Below, piece by piece: positions 22,846-31,251 of a stretch of DNA of 41,352 nucleotides. This stretch comes from Micromonospora arborensis (lineage in GTDB: Bacteria; Actinomycetota; Actinomycetes; Mycobacteriales; Micromonosporaceae), in the NCBI RefSeq assembly GCF_003205615.1, contig NZ_PYBV01000032.1, positions 1-41,352 of the forward strand. Direction: 5' to 3'. The translations under genes and the position numbers were made by a program. Each line of letters begins with the position of its first letter. The stretch's first letter is position 1. Under the pieces are notes generated by a model. That model worked only from the letters and a program-made list of their open reading frames with translations, made no database searches and was not told where the DNA came from.

Positions 22846-24051
22846 ATGACCACGGCACGAACCGCGATCGTCATCGGCGGTGGCATCGCCGGACCGGTGA
22901 CGGCGCTCGCGCTGCACCGCGCCGGCATCACCGCCACCGTCTACGAGGCATACCCCGCAACAGCCGGCGGGGTCGGCGGCACCCTCGCACTCGCGCCCAA
23001 CGGCGTCGCGGCGCTGCGCACGGTCGGCGCGGACGAGGCGGTGACCGCGATCGCCACCCCGATCGAGCGCAGCGCGATGGCCGTCGGCCGCCGCCACCTC
23101 GACCTGCCCACCCTGGCCGGGGTGCCGCCATTGCGCGTGGTGCACCGGGCCGAACTGCACCGCGTGCTGCGCGACCGGGCGGTCGCCGAGGGCGTCCCGT
23201 TCGAGTACGGCAAACGGCTGGTCGACGCCGAGCAGACCACCAGCGGGGTGACCGCCCGATTCGAGGACGGCAGCACCGCCAACGCCGACATCCTCGTCGG
23301 CGCGGACGGCATCCGGTCCAGGGTCCGCGGCCTCATCGACCCGGCCGCGCCCGGCCCCCGGTTCACCGGGCTGCTCAGCTTCGAGGCGGTCGCCCGTCAC
23401 GAGGTGGACGTCGAGCCGGGCACGATGACGTTCGCGTTCGGGCGGCGCGGCTACTACCTGTACTGGCCGGAGCCCGGCGGCGGCACCCGGTGGGGGGCCA
23501 ACCTGCCGCAGCAGCGGCCGATGAGCGTCGTCGAGGCCCGTGCGGTGCCGACGGCGCAGTGGCTGGACACGCTGCGCACCAGCTACGGCGACGACGACCC
23601 GGGCCGGGAACTGATGGCGACCAGCCGGGCCGACGAACTCCAGGTGGCCGGGTCGTTGCAGATCATGCCGCCGGTACCGAACTGGTACCGGGGCCGGATG
23701 GTGCTGGTCGGCGACTCGGCGCACGCGCCCTCGAACAGCTCCGGGCAGGGCGCTTCGCTGGCCATCGAGAGCGCGGTGCAACTCGCCCGCTGCCTGCGCG
23801 ACCTGCCGGACATCCAGACGGCGTTCGCCGCGTACGTGCGGCTGCGCCGCGCTCGGGTGGAAAAGGTCGCCGCCCGCGCCGCGCGGATCAACCACGCGAA
23901 GGCGCCGGGGCCGATCGCCCGGACGCTGATGCCGTTGCTGATTCCGCTGATGATGCGAACGGTGATGGATCCGGAGAAGACCGTTGCCGACGAGCAGCGC
24001 TACGTCATCGACTGGGACGCGCCGGTCACGACGGAGCCTGCGCTGCGCTGA
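22846..24051 (+). CDS. FAD-dependent monooxygenase
   Basis: 401 residues of the PHBH-type flavin hydroxylase fold. The dinucleotide-binding GGGIAGPVTALALHRAG is near residue 10, the DG motif is LVGADGIRSRVRG near 150, and the GD motif with FAD contact is VLVGDSAHAPSNSSGQGASL near 285. The C-terminal region is Arg-rich, without a thioredoxin-like extension. Related enzymes hydroxylate or inactivate polyketides and rifamycins; the substrate is unknown. The preceding PadR-type regulator suggests inducible expression. GGGAGA lies about six bases before the ATG. Confidence 0.88.
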   Translation: MTTARTAIVIGGGIAGPVTALALHRAGITATVYEAYPATAGGVGGTLALAPNGVAALRTVGADEAVTAIATPIERSAMAVGRRHLDLPTLAGVPPLRVVHRAELHRVLRDRAVAEGVPFEYGKRLVDAEQTTSGVTARFEDGSTANADILVGADGIRSRVRGLIDPAAPGPRFTGLLSFEAVARHEVDVEPGTMTFAFGRRGYYLYWPEPGGGTRWGANLPQQRPMSVVEARAVPTAQWLDTLRTSYGDDDPGRELMATSRADELQVAGSLQIMPPVPNWYRGRMVLVGDSAHAPSNSSGQGASLAIESAVQLARCLRDLPDIQTAFAAYVRLRRARVEKVAARAARINHAKAPGPIARTLMPLLIPLMMRTVMDPEKTVADEQRYVIDWDAPVTTEPALR

Positions 24052-24056
24052 GCCTC

Positions 24057-24088
24057 GGCGCGGGGTGGCCCACCAGCCACCCCGCGCC
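24057..24088. terminator. Hairpin between convergent genes
   Basis: GGCGCGGGGTGGC and GCCACCCCGCGCC (13-base arms) pair perfectly around CCACCA. It is 5 bases past the FAD monooxygenase stop and 25 bases before the end of the aminopeptidase gene, so it can serve both strands. Confidence 0.65.
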
Positions 24089-24112
24089 CGCCCAGCCGTA
24101 CGCCGCCAAACG

Positions 24113-26629
24113 TCACGCCGCCGCGGCGGCCACCGCCGTCCGAGCGACCAGCGCGCGACGCAGGTCGTCGTCGGAGTCGGTGACCACCCGACGCAGGCCA
24201 GGGGTCAGGTCGTCGCCGGCCAGCAACGCCGCGGCCGTCTCCCGGGTCGGCTGCGCCACGGCGTACTGGGGGAACGCCAGCTTCGCGACCCGGTCGGCCG
24301 TCCACGGGGTACGCCGACGCGCGGCGGCCGGCATGTCCGCGAAGTACCGCTCGACGTACGCGGCGGTCAGCTCGGCCTGCTCGGGCTGCCAGAACCCCTC
24401 GGCGGTCGCCTCCAACAGTCGGTTGGACAACTCGGTGTCCCGCACGATGATCTCCCAGGCGGCCTGCTTCGCGGCTGGGTCCGGCAGGGTGGCCCGGCAG
24501 CGGGCGGCCCGTTCCGCGCCCGTGGCGCTGTTGTCGGCGGCAGCCTCGATGGCGATCTCCGCCTCGCCGGCGGCGCCCAACACCACCAGCCGGTGCAGCA
24601 CCGCCCAGCGCAGCTCCGCGTCGACCTTCAGCCCGGCCGGCACGTCCCGGCCGGCGAGCCAGCCGACGAGCAGATCCGCGTCGGTGGTCGCGGCGATCCA
24701 GCCCCGAGCGGCAGCCAACTGCAACGACTCGCCCGCCGGCGCACCATCGAGCAGTTGCCGGCATGCCCCGGCGACCCGGGCCAGCGCCGCGGACCGGGTC
24801 AGCGGGTCGAGGTAGCGGTCCACCAATGACCGGCTGAGCGTGAGCACGTCCTCGGCGATGATCACCTCGGTCTCGGTGGGCAGGGCGGCGACAATCAGAT
24901 CGACCAGGGCGGTGACCGGCCGCTCCCCGTCGGTCACCGCATCCAACGCCTCGCCCCAGAGGAGCGCCCGGGTGAGAGGGTCGGCCAGGCCGGGCAACAT
25001 CAGCGGAACGGCATCCGCCGACGCCCGGTCGAGGCGAACCTTGGCGAAGGTGAGGTCACCGTCGTTGAGCAGCAACAGCCGGGCCGCCGGTGCACCGGTC
25101 AGCGCACCGAGCAGCGTCCGGCCACCATCGGCAGCCGGGTCGACATCCACCTCGTCGCGCTGCACGGTGCCGTCCGCCGAGTAGCGGCCCACGCCGATCC
25201 GGTGCGGGCGCAGCACCGGGTGCGACTCCGGCGCGGTCTGCACCACGGCCACCTCGGTGTAGCGGCCGTCGGCGTCGACGGCGACCTCGGCGCGCAGCGT
25301 GTTGACCTGCGGCCGGCGCAACCACACCTCGGCCCAGCCGGAAAGGTCCCGGCCGCTGGCGGTGGAGAGGCTGGCCAACAGGTCGGCGAGGGTGGCGTTG
25401 CCGAAGCGGTGCGCGGCGAAGTGCGCGTTCAGACCGGCGAGGAACGCCTCGTCACCGAGCCACGCGACAAGCTGCCGCAGCACGCTGGCGCCCTTGGCGT
25501 ACGAGATGCCGTCGAAGTTGAGCAGGCCCTCGTCGGCGTCGGCCACCTCCTGCGGGGCGACCGGGTGGGTGGAGGGACGCTGGTCGGCCGCGTACCCCCA
25601 GGCCTTGCGGCGCATCGCGAAGGTCGTCCACGCCTGGTCATACGGGGTCGCCTCGGCGACGACCCGGTAGCCCAGGTACTCCGCGAAGGACTCGTTCAAC
25701 CACAGATCGTCCCACCAACGCATGGTGACCAGGTCACCGAACCACATGTGCGCCATCTCGTGGGCGATGGTGCTGGCCCGCTGCGCGCGCTGCGTGTTCG
25801 TGACGGCCGAGCTGAACACGTAGTCGTCGCGGAAGGTGACGATGCCCGGGTTCTCCATCGCGCCGGCGTTGAACTCCGGCACGAACGCCTGGTCGTACTT
25901 GCCGAACGGGTAGCGCTCGGTGAAGAGCTGGTGGAACCGGTCCAGGCACTGCCCGGTGATGGTGAAGATCTCCTCGGCGTCGGCGTCCAGGTGCTCCGCG
26001 AGCGAACGGCGACAGTAGATGCCCAGTGGCACGCCATCGTGCTCGGACCGCCGGACGTGGTACGGCCCGGCGATCAGCGAGAAGAAGTACGTGGCCAGCG
26101 GCGCGCTCGGGGCGAACTCCCAGCGGCCCGGAGTTGGCCTGGCGCTCACCTCGGCGTTGCCGGAGACCGTCCATTCCGGCGGCGCGGTGACCGAGAGGAC
26201 GAAGGGAGCCTTGAGGTCAGGCTGGTCGAACGCGGCGAAGATGCGCTGCGCACTGTCGAGGAAACTCATCGCGTAGAGGTAGGTTTCGCCGTCGGCCGGG
26301 TCGACGAACCGGTGCATCCCCTCCCCCGCGTTCGAATACGCCATGTCGGCCTCGACGATCAGCGTGTTCTCCGCCGCCAGCTCGCTCAGCGGCAGCCGGT
26401 TGTCGGTCAACAGGTCGGGATCGAGGTCGCGGTCGTTGAGGCGTACCGCCAGCAGTTTGGCGGGCTTGACCTCGGCGAAGGTCGCGGCGCCGGGGGTCGC
26501 CCGGAACCGGATCGCGACGCGGGACCGGAACAGCTCCGCACCGCCGGTCAGGTCGAGGTCCACCTGATAGGACTCGACAGTAATCGCCGCGCCACGCGCG
26601 GTCGCCTCTACACGGGTCAGGCTCGGCAT
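24113..26629 (-). CDS. pepN: Aminopeptidase N (M1 family)
   Basis: 838 residues, the usual length for actinobacterial PepN. The N-terminal beta domain is followed by the exopeptidase loop GAMENPGIVTFRDDYVF and the zinc site HEMAHMWFGDL plus WLNESFAEYLGY, with the second Glu ligand 19 residues on, then an ERAP1-like helical C-terminal domain of about 400 residues. It is a cytosolic zinc aminopeptidase, with no signal peptide. The ATG at 26629 replaces the long upstream frame. It is divergent from a DUF397 gene, sharing a 69-base promoter region. Confidence 0.95.
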   Translation of the reverse strand: MPSLTRVEATARGAAITVESYQVDLDLTGGAELFRSRVAIRFRATPGAATFAEVKPAKLLAVRLNDRDLDPDLLTDNRLPLSELAAENTLIVEADMAYSNAGEGMHRFVDPADGETYLYAMSFLDSAQRIFAAFDQPDLKAPFVLSVTAPPEWTVSGNAEVSARPTPGRWEFAPSAPLATYFFSLIAGPYHVRRSEHDGVPLGIYCRRSLAEHLDADAEEIFTITGQCLDRFHQLFTERYPFGKYDQAFVPEFNAGAMENPGIVTFRDDYVFSSAVTNTQRAQRASTIAHEMAHMWFGDLVTMRWWDDLWLNESFAEYLGYRVVAEATPYDQAWTTFAMRRKAWGYAADQRPSTHPVAPQEVADADEGLLNFDGISYAKGASVLRQLVAWLGDEAFLAGLNAHFAAHRFGNATLADLLASLSTASGRDLSGWAEVWLRRPQVNTLRAEVAVDADGRYTEVAVVQTAPESHPVLRPHRIGVGRYSADGTVQRDEVDVDPAADGGRTLLGALTGAPAARLLLLNDGDLTFAKVRLDRASADAVPLMLPGLADPLTRALLWGEALDAVTDGERPVTALVDLIVAALPTETEVIIAEDVLTLSRSLVDRYLDPLTRSAALARVAGACRQLLDGAPAGESLQLAAARGWIAATTDADLLVGWLAGRDVPAGLKVDAELRWAVLHRLVVLGAAGEAEIAIEAAADNSATGAERAARCRATLPDPAAKQAAWEIIVRDTELSNRLLEATAEGFWQPEQAELTAAYVERYFADMPAAARRRTPWTADRVAKLAFPQYAVAQPTRETAAALLAGDDLTPGLRRVVTDSDDDLRRALVARTAVAAAAA

Positions 26630-26698
26630 CCGCTTATCCTGCCCGATGGGGATCGGCACTCGGTCACCACACGACCCTCGGCACTGGAGGAAAGAACC

Positions 26699-26917
26699 AT
26701 GGCGCAGCACCCCAAGGGCGACTTCGACCTCTCTCGAGCGGTCTGGCAGCGGGCCGAGGGGGACACCTCCGACAGCGCCGTTGAGGTCGCCTTCGTCGAC
26801 GACCTGATCGGGATGCGTAACTCCGCCGAGCCCGACGGACCGGTGCTGGTCTTCACCCAGGCCGAGTGGGACGCGTTCGTGGCCGGCGCACAGGACGGGG
26901 AGTTTGACCTGGACTGA
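26699..26917 (+). CDS. DUF397 domain protein
   Basis: 72 residues matching the DUF397 pattern: FDLSRAVWQRAEGD near the start (WRKSS-like position), then VEVAFVDDLIGMRNSAEPDGPVLVFTQAEWDAFVAGAQDGEFD, the canonical D(S/P)..P.L.F...EW..F. end. GGAGG lies eight bases upstream of the ATG. DUF397 genes normally sit beside an XRE-family helix-turn-helix gene (WhiJ/Abaa pairs); none is adjacent here. A role as regulatory partner is known only for some relatives. Confidence 0.88.
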   Translation: MAQHPKGDFDLSRAVWQRAEGDTSDSAVEVAFVDDLIGMRNSAEPDGPVLVFTQAEWDAFVAGAQDGEFDLD

Positions 26918-26951
26918 CCGCCCTTCCTCGCCACCTCGTCGCTGTAGGTGT

Positions 26952-26988
26952 GCCGTGCCGGTGCCGGTAACCCGGACACCGGCACGGC
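26952..26988. terminator. Hairpin after DUF397
   Basis: GCCGTGCCGGTG (26952-26963) and CACCGGCACGGC (26977-26988) pair perfectly around a 13-base loop, between the DUF397 gene and the convergent gene ending at 27072. Confidence 0.6.
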
Positions 26989-27071
26989 GACGCGAACGAG
27001 GACCGGCTCCTCCGTCAGGGTGCGACGCCGAGTCGCTGACCCTGCCGTCGGCCCAGGTGGGCGGGCGGCGG

Positions 27072-27473
27072 TCACCCGTCTCCCGGGCCGTCGCCGTCGC
27101 CCCAGCCGAGGCCGCCGGGGCCGGGGGCGTGGTGGAAGCCGGGGTGATCGGCAACGTCGACGCAGCGCTCCCCGTCCGGGCCGACCGCCCCGCAGAACAG
27201 CCGCTCGGCCCGGTGCCAGGCATCGGCTGGCGACAGGGCCGCCGCACCGAGGGCCACTTCCGGGCGGAGCAGGCTCAACGCCTCCGCGTACGCCACGGCC
27301 ACCTCGCGGGCATCGGCCGCGCCGGGCGCGGTGAAGCCCAGATGCACGGTGAAGAACCGGTGCGGCCGCGTGGGTCGCCGGGGCGGCCCGATCAGTGCCC
27401 GCCCCTCTCGACCCGAGCCCAGCGCCTCGGCCGCGCGCCGCTGCCGCCAGTGTGGCGACCTGTTGTCCCGCAT
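27072..27473 (-). CDS. Hypothetical basic protein with zinc-knuckle-like Cys/His
   Basis: 133 residues. The ATG at 27473 has GGAGG four bases upstream; the frame upstream (to 28952) is an artefact opposite the P450. The head is Arg-rich (RDNRSPHWRQRRAAEALG), the core PHRFFTVHLGFTAPGAADAREVAVAYAEAL is alpha/beta, and the end carries CGAVGPDGERCVDVADHPGFHHAPGPGG, with two Cys and several His. No family recognised. It diverges from the P450 gene. Confidence 0.65.
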   Translation of the reverse strand: MRDNRSPHWRQRRAAEALGSGREGRALIGPPRRPTRPHRFFTVHLGFTAPGAADAREVAVAYAEALSLLRPEVALGAAALSPADAWHRAERLFCGAVGPDGERCVDVADHPGFHHAPGPGGLGWGDGDGPGDG

Positions 27474-27665
27474 GCTTCCTCCCCGTGGTCGTGGCCGTCG
27501 GCCCACCAGCAGCAAACCAGGTTTCGCCGCCCCTGGGAGGGGCCAGCCGGCGCGGGGATTCAGCGGCGACGACGGGGGTAAACGCAGCCGGCGCTGACGC
27601 CGATCAGGCCGGCGGCGAGGAGCAGGCCGGCGGCGACCGCCAGCACCTGCGCAGGAGGAGGCCCG

Positions 27666-28913
27666 ATGGCGACCATGCCGGCCGACCGCAGCCCGGACAG
27701 CACCCTCGCGCTGCTCCGCTCCGGCTACCGGTTCATCGGCGAACGCTGCGAGCGGTACGGCAGTGACATCTTCCGGACCCGGATCCTGCTCGCCCCGGCC
27801 ATCTGCCTCCGCGGCCGGCCGGCAGCGGAGCTGTTCTACGACAACGAGCGCTTCGAACGGGCGAACGCGATGCCGATGCGGGTGCAGCGGACCCTCACCG
27901 GGCGGGGCGGCGTGCAGGGGTTGGACGGGCCGGAGCACCGGGACCGCAAGAGCATGTTCATGTCGATCATGACACCGACCGCCATCCGGCAGCTCGGTCA
28001 GCTCTTCGACGACGAGTGGCAGACCCGGATCCCCGCCTGGGAGGGGGCCGGACCGGTGCTGCTCTACGACGAGCTGGGCCGGCTGCTGACCCGGGTGGTC
28101 TGCGCCTGGGCCGGGGTGCCGCTGCCCGCGTCGCAGGTCGACCGGCGCGCTGTCGAGCTGCACGCCATGATCGAAGCTCCGGCGGTGGTCGGCCCCCGAC
28201 ACTGGCGGGGACGGCTCGCCCGGTACCGCGCCGAACGGTGGCTCGCCGCCCTCGTCGAGCGGACCCGGGCCGGCTTCTCGCCGGCACCGGCCGGCAGCGC
28301 TCTGGCGGTGATCGCCGAGCACCGGGACGAACGAGGCGAGCTCCTCCCCCCGCGGATCGCGGCGGTGGAACTGCTCAACGTGCTGCGCCCGGTGGTCGCC
28401 GTGGACCAGTACCTCGTCTTCGCCGCGCTCGCCCTGCACGACCACCCGGCCTGGCGGGAGCGGGTCCGCGACGACGACGAAGCCGCCGAGCACTTTGTCC
28501 AGGAAGTACGCCGCTACTACCCGTTCTTCCCGATCGCGGCGGCCCGGGTCCGCCGGTCCTTCGACTGGCAGGGCCACCACTTCCCCCGCGGCCAACGCGT
28601 GTTGCTCGACCTCTACGGCACCAACCACCATCCGTCGCTCTGGCCACAACCGGAGCTCTTCCGTCCGGACCGGTTCGCCGGTCGTCGGGTGGACCCGTTC
28701 GAGCTGATCCCGCAGGGCGGCGGTGACCACTGGGCAGGGCACCGCTGCGCAGGCGAGTGGATCACCATCGACCTGATGAAGCGGGCGGTCGCCAACCTGA
28801 CCACCGCCATGCGCTACGACATCCCGGCCCAGAACCTGGCCCTGGACCTGCACCGGATGCCCGCGCTGCCGCCCATCGGCCTGACCCTCACCAACATCCG
28901 CGGCACTGCCTGA
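27666..28913 (+). CDS. CYP152-type cytochrome P450 peroxygenase
   Basis: 415 residues with the CYP152 fatty-acid peroxygenase signature: heme ligand region QGGGDHWAGHRCAGEWITI (Cys ligand), and NVLRPVVAVDQYL in the I-helix with the Arg-Pro pair that replaces the usual acid-alcohol pair and binds the substrate carboxylate. Such enzymes use H2O2 to hydroxylate or decarboxylate fatty acids and need no redox partner. Also seen are ERANAMPMRVQRTLTGRGGVQGLDGPEHRDRK near the start and EVRRYYPFFP (ExxR). AGGAGGAGG precedes the ATG. A glycosyltransferase gene starts 38 bases after the stop, so both form an operon. Confidence 0.92.
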   Translation: MATMPADRSPDSTLALLRSGYRFIGERCERYGSDIFRTRILLAPAICLRGRPAAELFYDNERFERANAMPMRVQRTLTGRGGVQGLDGPEHRDRKSMFMSIMTPTAIRQLGQLFDDEWQTRIPAWEGAGPVLLYDELGRLLTRVVCAWAGVPLPASQVDRRAVELHAMIEAPAVVGPRHWRGRLARYRAERWLAALVERTRAGFSPAPAGSALAVIAEHRDERGELLPPRIAAVELLNVLRPVVAVDQYLVFAALALHDHPAWRERVRDDDEAAEHFVQEVRRYYPFFPIAAARVRRSFDWQGHHFPRGQRVLLDLYGTNHHPSLWPQPELFRPDRFAGRRVDPFELIPQGGGDHWAGHRCAGEWITIDLMKRAVANLTTAMRYDIPAQNLALDLHRMPALPPIGLTLTNIRGTA

Positions 28914-28951
28914 CCCGCACCGCCGCCCGCTGTCCTGCCCAGGAGGCGTCA

Positions 28952-30028
28952 ATGCCCTCGGTCAACCCCACCGGTGACGCGCCGCGCGTCGCGCGTCGGG
29001 GGGACGTCCGGCACAGCGCCAGCACATCGCCGGGCCGTCTGCCGATGGCGTACGTGCTGCCGCTGCGCCGGCACACCGACACCGGCCTGGCCGAGCTGAC
29101 CGACTACCTGCGCTGGTTGGCGGGGAGAGTGGACGTGCTCGTGGTCGACGGCTCGGCACCGGCCCTCTTCGCCCGGCACGCGCAAGCATGGCGAGGACTG
29201 GTCCGGCACCTCCCACCCGATCCCGCCGACCGCGGGCTCAACGGCAAGGTGATCGGGGTGTGCACCGGCGTCCGCGCGGCGGACCACGAACACGTGGTGA
29301 TCGCCGACGACGACGTCCGGTACGACGACGCGGGGCTGATCGCTGTGCACCGCCTGCTGGGTCGGGCAGATCTGGTACGACCGCAGAACTACTTCGACCC
29401 CCTGCCCTGGCACGCCTGGTGGGACACCGGCCGGACACTGCTCAACCGGGCGCTCGGCGCGGACTACCCGGGCACCCTCGCCGTGCGCCGCAGCACCTTC
29501 CTCGCCATGGGCGAGTACGACCCGGACGTGCTCTTCGAGAACCTGGAGCTGATCCGGACCGTCCGGGCGTACGACGGCACCGAGGCCGCGCCGGCCTGGC
29601 TGTACGTACGCCGCCTCCCGCCGGATGCCGCCCACTTCCGCGGCCAACGCGTCCGCCAGGCGTACGACGACCTGGCCCAGCCGGCCCGCCTGCTGACCGC
29701 GCTCGCGGTCCTGCCGGCGCTGGCCGTGGCGGTCACGGCCCGGCGGCCCGCGCTGCTGCTCGGCGCGGCGGCCGGGGTCGTCGCCCTGGCCGAGACGGGT
29801 CGCCGCCGTGCCGGCGGGGGCCGGGTGTTCCCGCCGACCACGGCGCTGGCGGCCCCACTCTGGCTGCTGGAGCGCGGTGTGTGCGGCTGGCTGGCGGTAG
29901 CCCAACGCGTCCTGCTGGGCGGGGTCCGCTACGGCGACACCCGGATCCGCCGAGCCGCCAACCCTGTGCCCCGCACCCCACCGACCCGCGCGATCTTGCA
30001 CTTTCGGTCGGGACAAGACCGCTCGTAG
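28952..30028 (+). CDS. Family-2-like glycosyltransferase with C-terminal membrane region
   Basis: 358 residues. AYVLPLRRHTDTGLAELTDYLRWL and VDVLVVDGSAP begin a GT-A fold; EHVVIADDDVRYDDAGL contains the metal-binding Asp triplet; NYFDPLPWHAWWDTGRTLLNRALGADYPGTLAVRRSTFLAMG and FENLELIRTVRAYDG follow as the acceptor/catalytic region. Two membrane-like helices (about 250-285) and a further hydrophobic stretch near 295-330 suggest membrane association. AGGAGG lies five bases before the ATG. It follows the P450, so a glycolipid or hydroxylated fatty-acid pathway is a reasonable idea, not shown. The last 12 codons lie in an intergenic repeat. Confidence 0.82.
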   Translation: MPSVNPTGDAPRVARRGDVRHSASTSPGRLPMAYVLPLRRHTDTGLAELTDYLRWLAGRVDVLVVDGSAPALFARHAQAWRGLVRHLPPDPADRGLNGKVIGVCTGVRAADHEHVVIADDDVRYDDAGLIAVHRLLGRADLVRPQNYFDPLPWHAWWDTGRTLLNRALGADYPGTLAVRRSTFLAMGEYDPDVLFENLELIRTVRAYDGTEAAPAWLYVRRLPPDAAHFRGQRVRQAYDDLAQPARLLTALAVLPALAVAVTARRPALLLGAAAGVVALAETGRRRAGGGRVFPPTTALAAPLWLLERGVCGWLAVAQRVLLGGVRYGDTRIRRAANPVPRTPPTRAILHFRSGQDRS

Positions 30029-30061
30029 ACTCACGAAACTCCCGCCGATACTGCAAGATCG
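29991..30061. repeat. REP-like inverted repeat overlapping the glycosyltransferase 3' end
   Basis: CGATCTTGCA (29991-30000) and TGCAAGATCG (30052-30061) are exact 10-base inverted arms about 51 bases apart. AT-rich GATCTTGCA arms of this sort recur as intergenic repeats in Micromonospora-type genomes as far as I recall. The left arm sits in the last codons of the glycosyltransferase, which therefore ends with repeat-derived residues. Confidence 0.5.
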
Positions 30062-30073
30062 GCGCTCACCCCA

Positions 30074-30118
30074 CACGACAGCTCGCGGACACCGGGGCGA
30101 TGGCCGCGAGCTGTCGTG
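30074..30118. terminator. Hairpin between glycosyltransferase and DUF3618 operon
   Basis: A perfect 15-base stem (CACGACAGCTCGCGG, 30074-30088; complement 30104-30118) lies 8 bases from the end of the DUF3618 gene at 30127 and 45 bases after the glycosyltransferase stop. Confidence 0.65.
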
Positions 30119-30126
30119 GGGGCGGG

Positions 30127-30756
30127 TCAGTGGGTGGCGTGGTCCTTGACGTCGTGCGCGGCCGACCTCGTGTCGTCCTTGACCGTGTGCACGGCGTCCT
30201 GGGCGGTGGACTTCACCGACTCGGCAGCGTGCTGGGCCGGCTCACGCAACTCCTCCTTGAGTTCGCTGGCGACCGCGCCCAGCTTCTCCGTCACCGCACC
30301 GCTGTGCTCGCTGACCTTGGCCTTCACCTGGGTCGAGAGCTCCTGCTCGCGGCGGGAGGCGGGGATCAGCGACGAGGCCAGCCAGCCGACCCCGAACGCG
30401 ATCAGACCGGCGGCGAGAGGGTTGCCCTGGGACTTCTGCCGGATCACCCGTGGCGCGCTGTGTGCGGCATCGCTGACGGTGGTCGCCGCCGAGTGCGCGG
30501 CGTCGCTGACGCCGGACGCCGCCGACGAGGCACGGTCACCCACCGAGTGGGCGGCCTGGCCGGTGCCGTGGCCGAGGTCAGACGCGGTTCCCATGACCTT
30601 GTCCCTCACATTCTGCAGAGCGGAACGGGCCCGCTGCTTGCGGTCGTCGACGATGCGGCCGGGGCTGACCTTGTACGCCAGCGCGTCCACATCGGAGCTG
30701 AGGCTGTTGCGGGTGGCTTCGATCTCCCGGCGGATCTGATCGGGATCGGTGCTCAT
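30127..30756 (-). CDS. DUF3618 domain membrane-associated protein
   Basis: 209 residues. The N-terminal PDQIRREIEATRNSLSSDVDALAYKVSP is the DUF3618 signature. The middle is a run of Ala/Ser/His-rich repeats (AAHSVGDRASSAASG, AAHSAATTVSDAAHSA), then a short membrane segment (NPLAAGLIAFGVGWLASSLI, about 130-150) and a late-embryogenesis-like helical tail (TEKLGAVASELKEELREPAQHAAES). Start overlaps the upstream gene's stop as ATGA. Part of a three-gene membrane/stress operon. Confidence 0.88.
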   Translation of the reverse strand: MSTDPDQIRREIEATRNSLSSDVDALAYKVSPGRIVDDRKQRARSALQNVRDKVMGTASDLGHGTGQAAHSVGDRASSAASGVSDAAHSAATTVSDAAHSAPRVIRQKSQGNPLAAGLIAFGVGWLASSLIPASRREQELSTQVKAKVSEHSGAVTEKLGAVASELKEELREPAQHAAESVKSTAQDAVHTVKDDTRSAAHDVKDHATH

Positions 30757-31220
30757 CGGGTGACTCCCTCCGGGTGCGGCTTGAGCGCGTCGGGGATCCG
30801 CTGCACGCTGTCGTTGGTCTGCTTGAGCCCGCGTACGTGCTGGGCGTTCTTCTTGGCCATGGAGTAGAGGACCGCGGCGATCGCGGCCCAGATGACCGCC
30901 ACGATCAGCCCGGCCCAGCCGGCGTCCATCACGTTGGACAGCCCGGCCCAGAGGGCGAGCGAGAGGAAGAGCGCCACCATGTAGCCGCCGAAGCCGGCGC
31001 CGCCGAAGAGCCCGGCCGCTTTGCCGGCCTTCTTGCCCTCCTGGCGGATCTCGGCCTTGGCCAGTTCGACCTCCTGACGCATCAGCGTCGACAGGTCGGT
31101 GGTGACCTGACGCATCAGGTCACCGAGGGAGCTGCTCTTCACCTCGGCGGCGGTGTGCGGGGCACCCGCGTCGGGGTGGTATCCGGAGTCCAGCCCGGAC
31201 CCCTGCGTCGGCATGGTCAT
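30753..31220 (-). CDS. Holin-X (phage holin superfamily III-like) membrane protein
   Basis: 155 residues. SSLGDLMRQVTTDLSTLMRQEVELAKAEIRQEGKKAGKAAG is the typical amphipathic head of the actinobacterial holin-X/DUF1469 family, followed by two membrane helices (GAGFGGYMVALFLSLALWAGL and AGWAGLIVAVIWAAIAAVLYSM) and a charged tail. Despite the name, these chromosomal relatives are linked with envelope stress rather than lysis. It overlaps the DUF3618 gene by four bases and lies 31 bases after the upstream gene. Confidence 0.85.
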   Translation of the reverse strand: MTMPTQGSGLDSGYHPDAGAPHTAAEVKSSSLGDLMRQVTTDLSTLMRQEVELAKAEIRQEGKKAGKAAGLFGGAGFGGYMVALFLSLALWAGLSNVMDAGWAGLIVAVIWAAIAAVLYSMAKKNAQHVRGLKQTNDSVQRIPDALKPHPEGVTR

Positions 31221-31251
31221 GCCGTCGCCTCCCTTCGGATGACTAGGCGGC

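Noticed and set aside
21462..24815. 1117-residue plus-strand frame
   Set aside because: Runs across nadD, padR, monooxygenase and pepN in the wrong frame; an artefact of high GC.
27474..28952. Extension of the minus-strand gene at 27072 opposite the P450
   Set aside because: The gene has a good start with GGAGG at 27473; upstream sequence is the complement of CYP152 codons.
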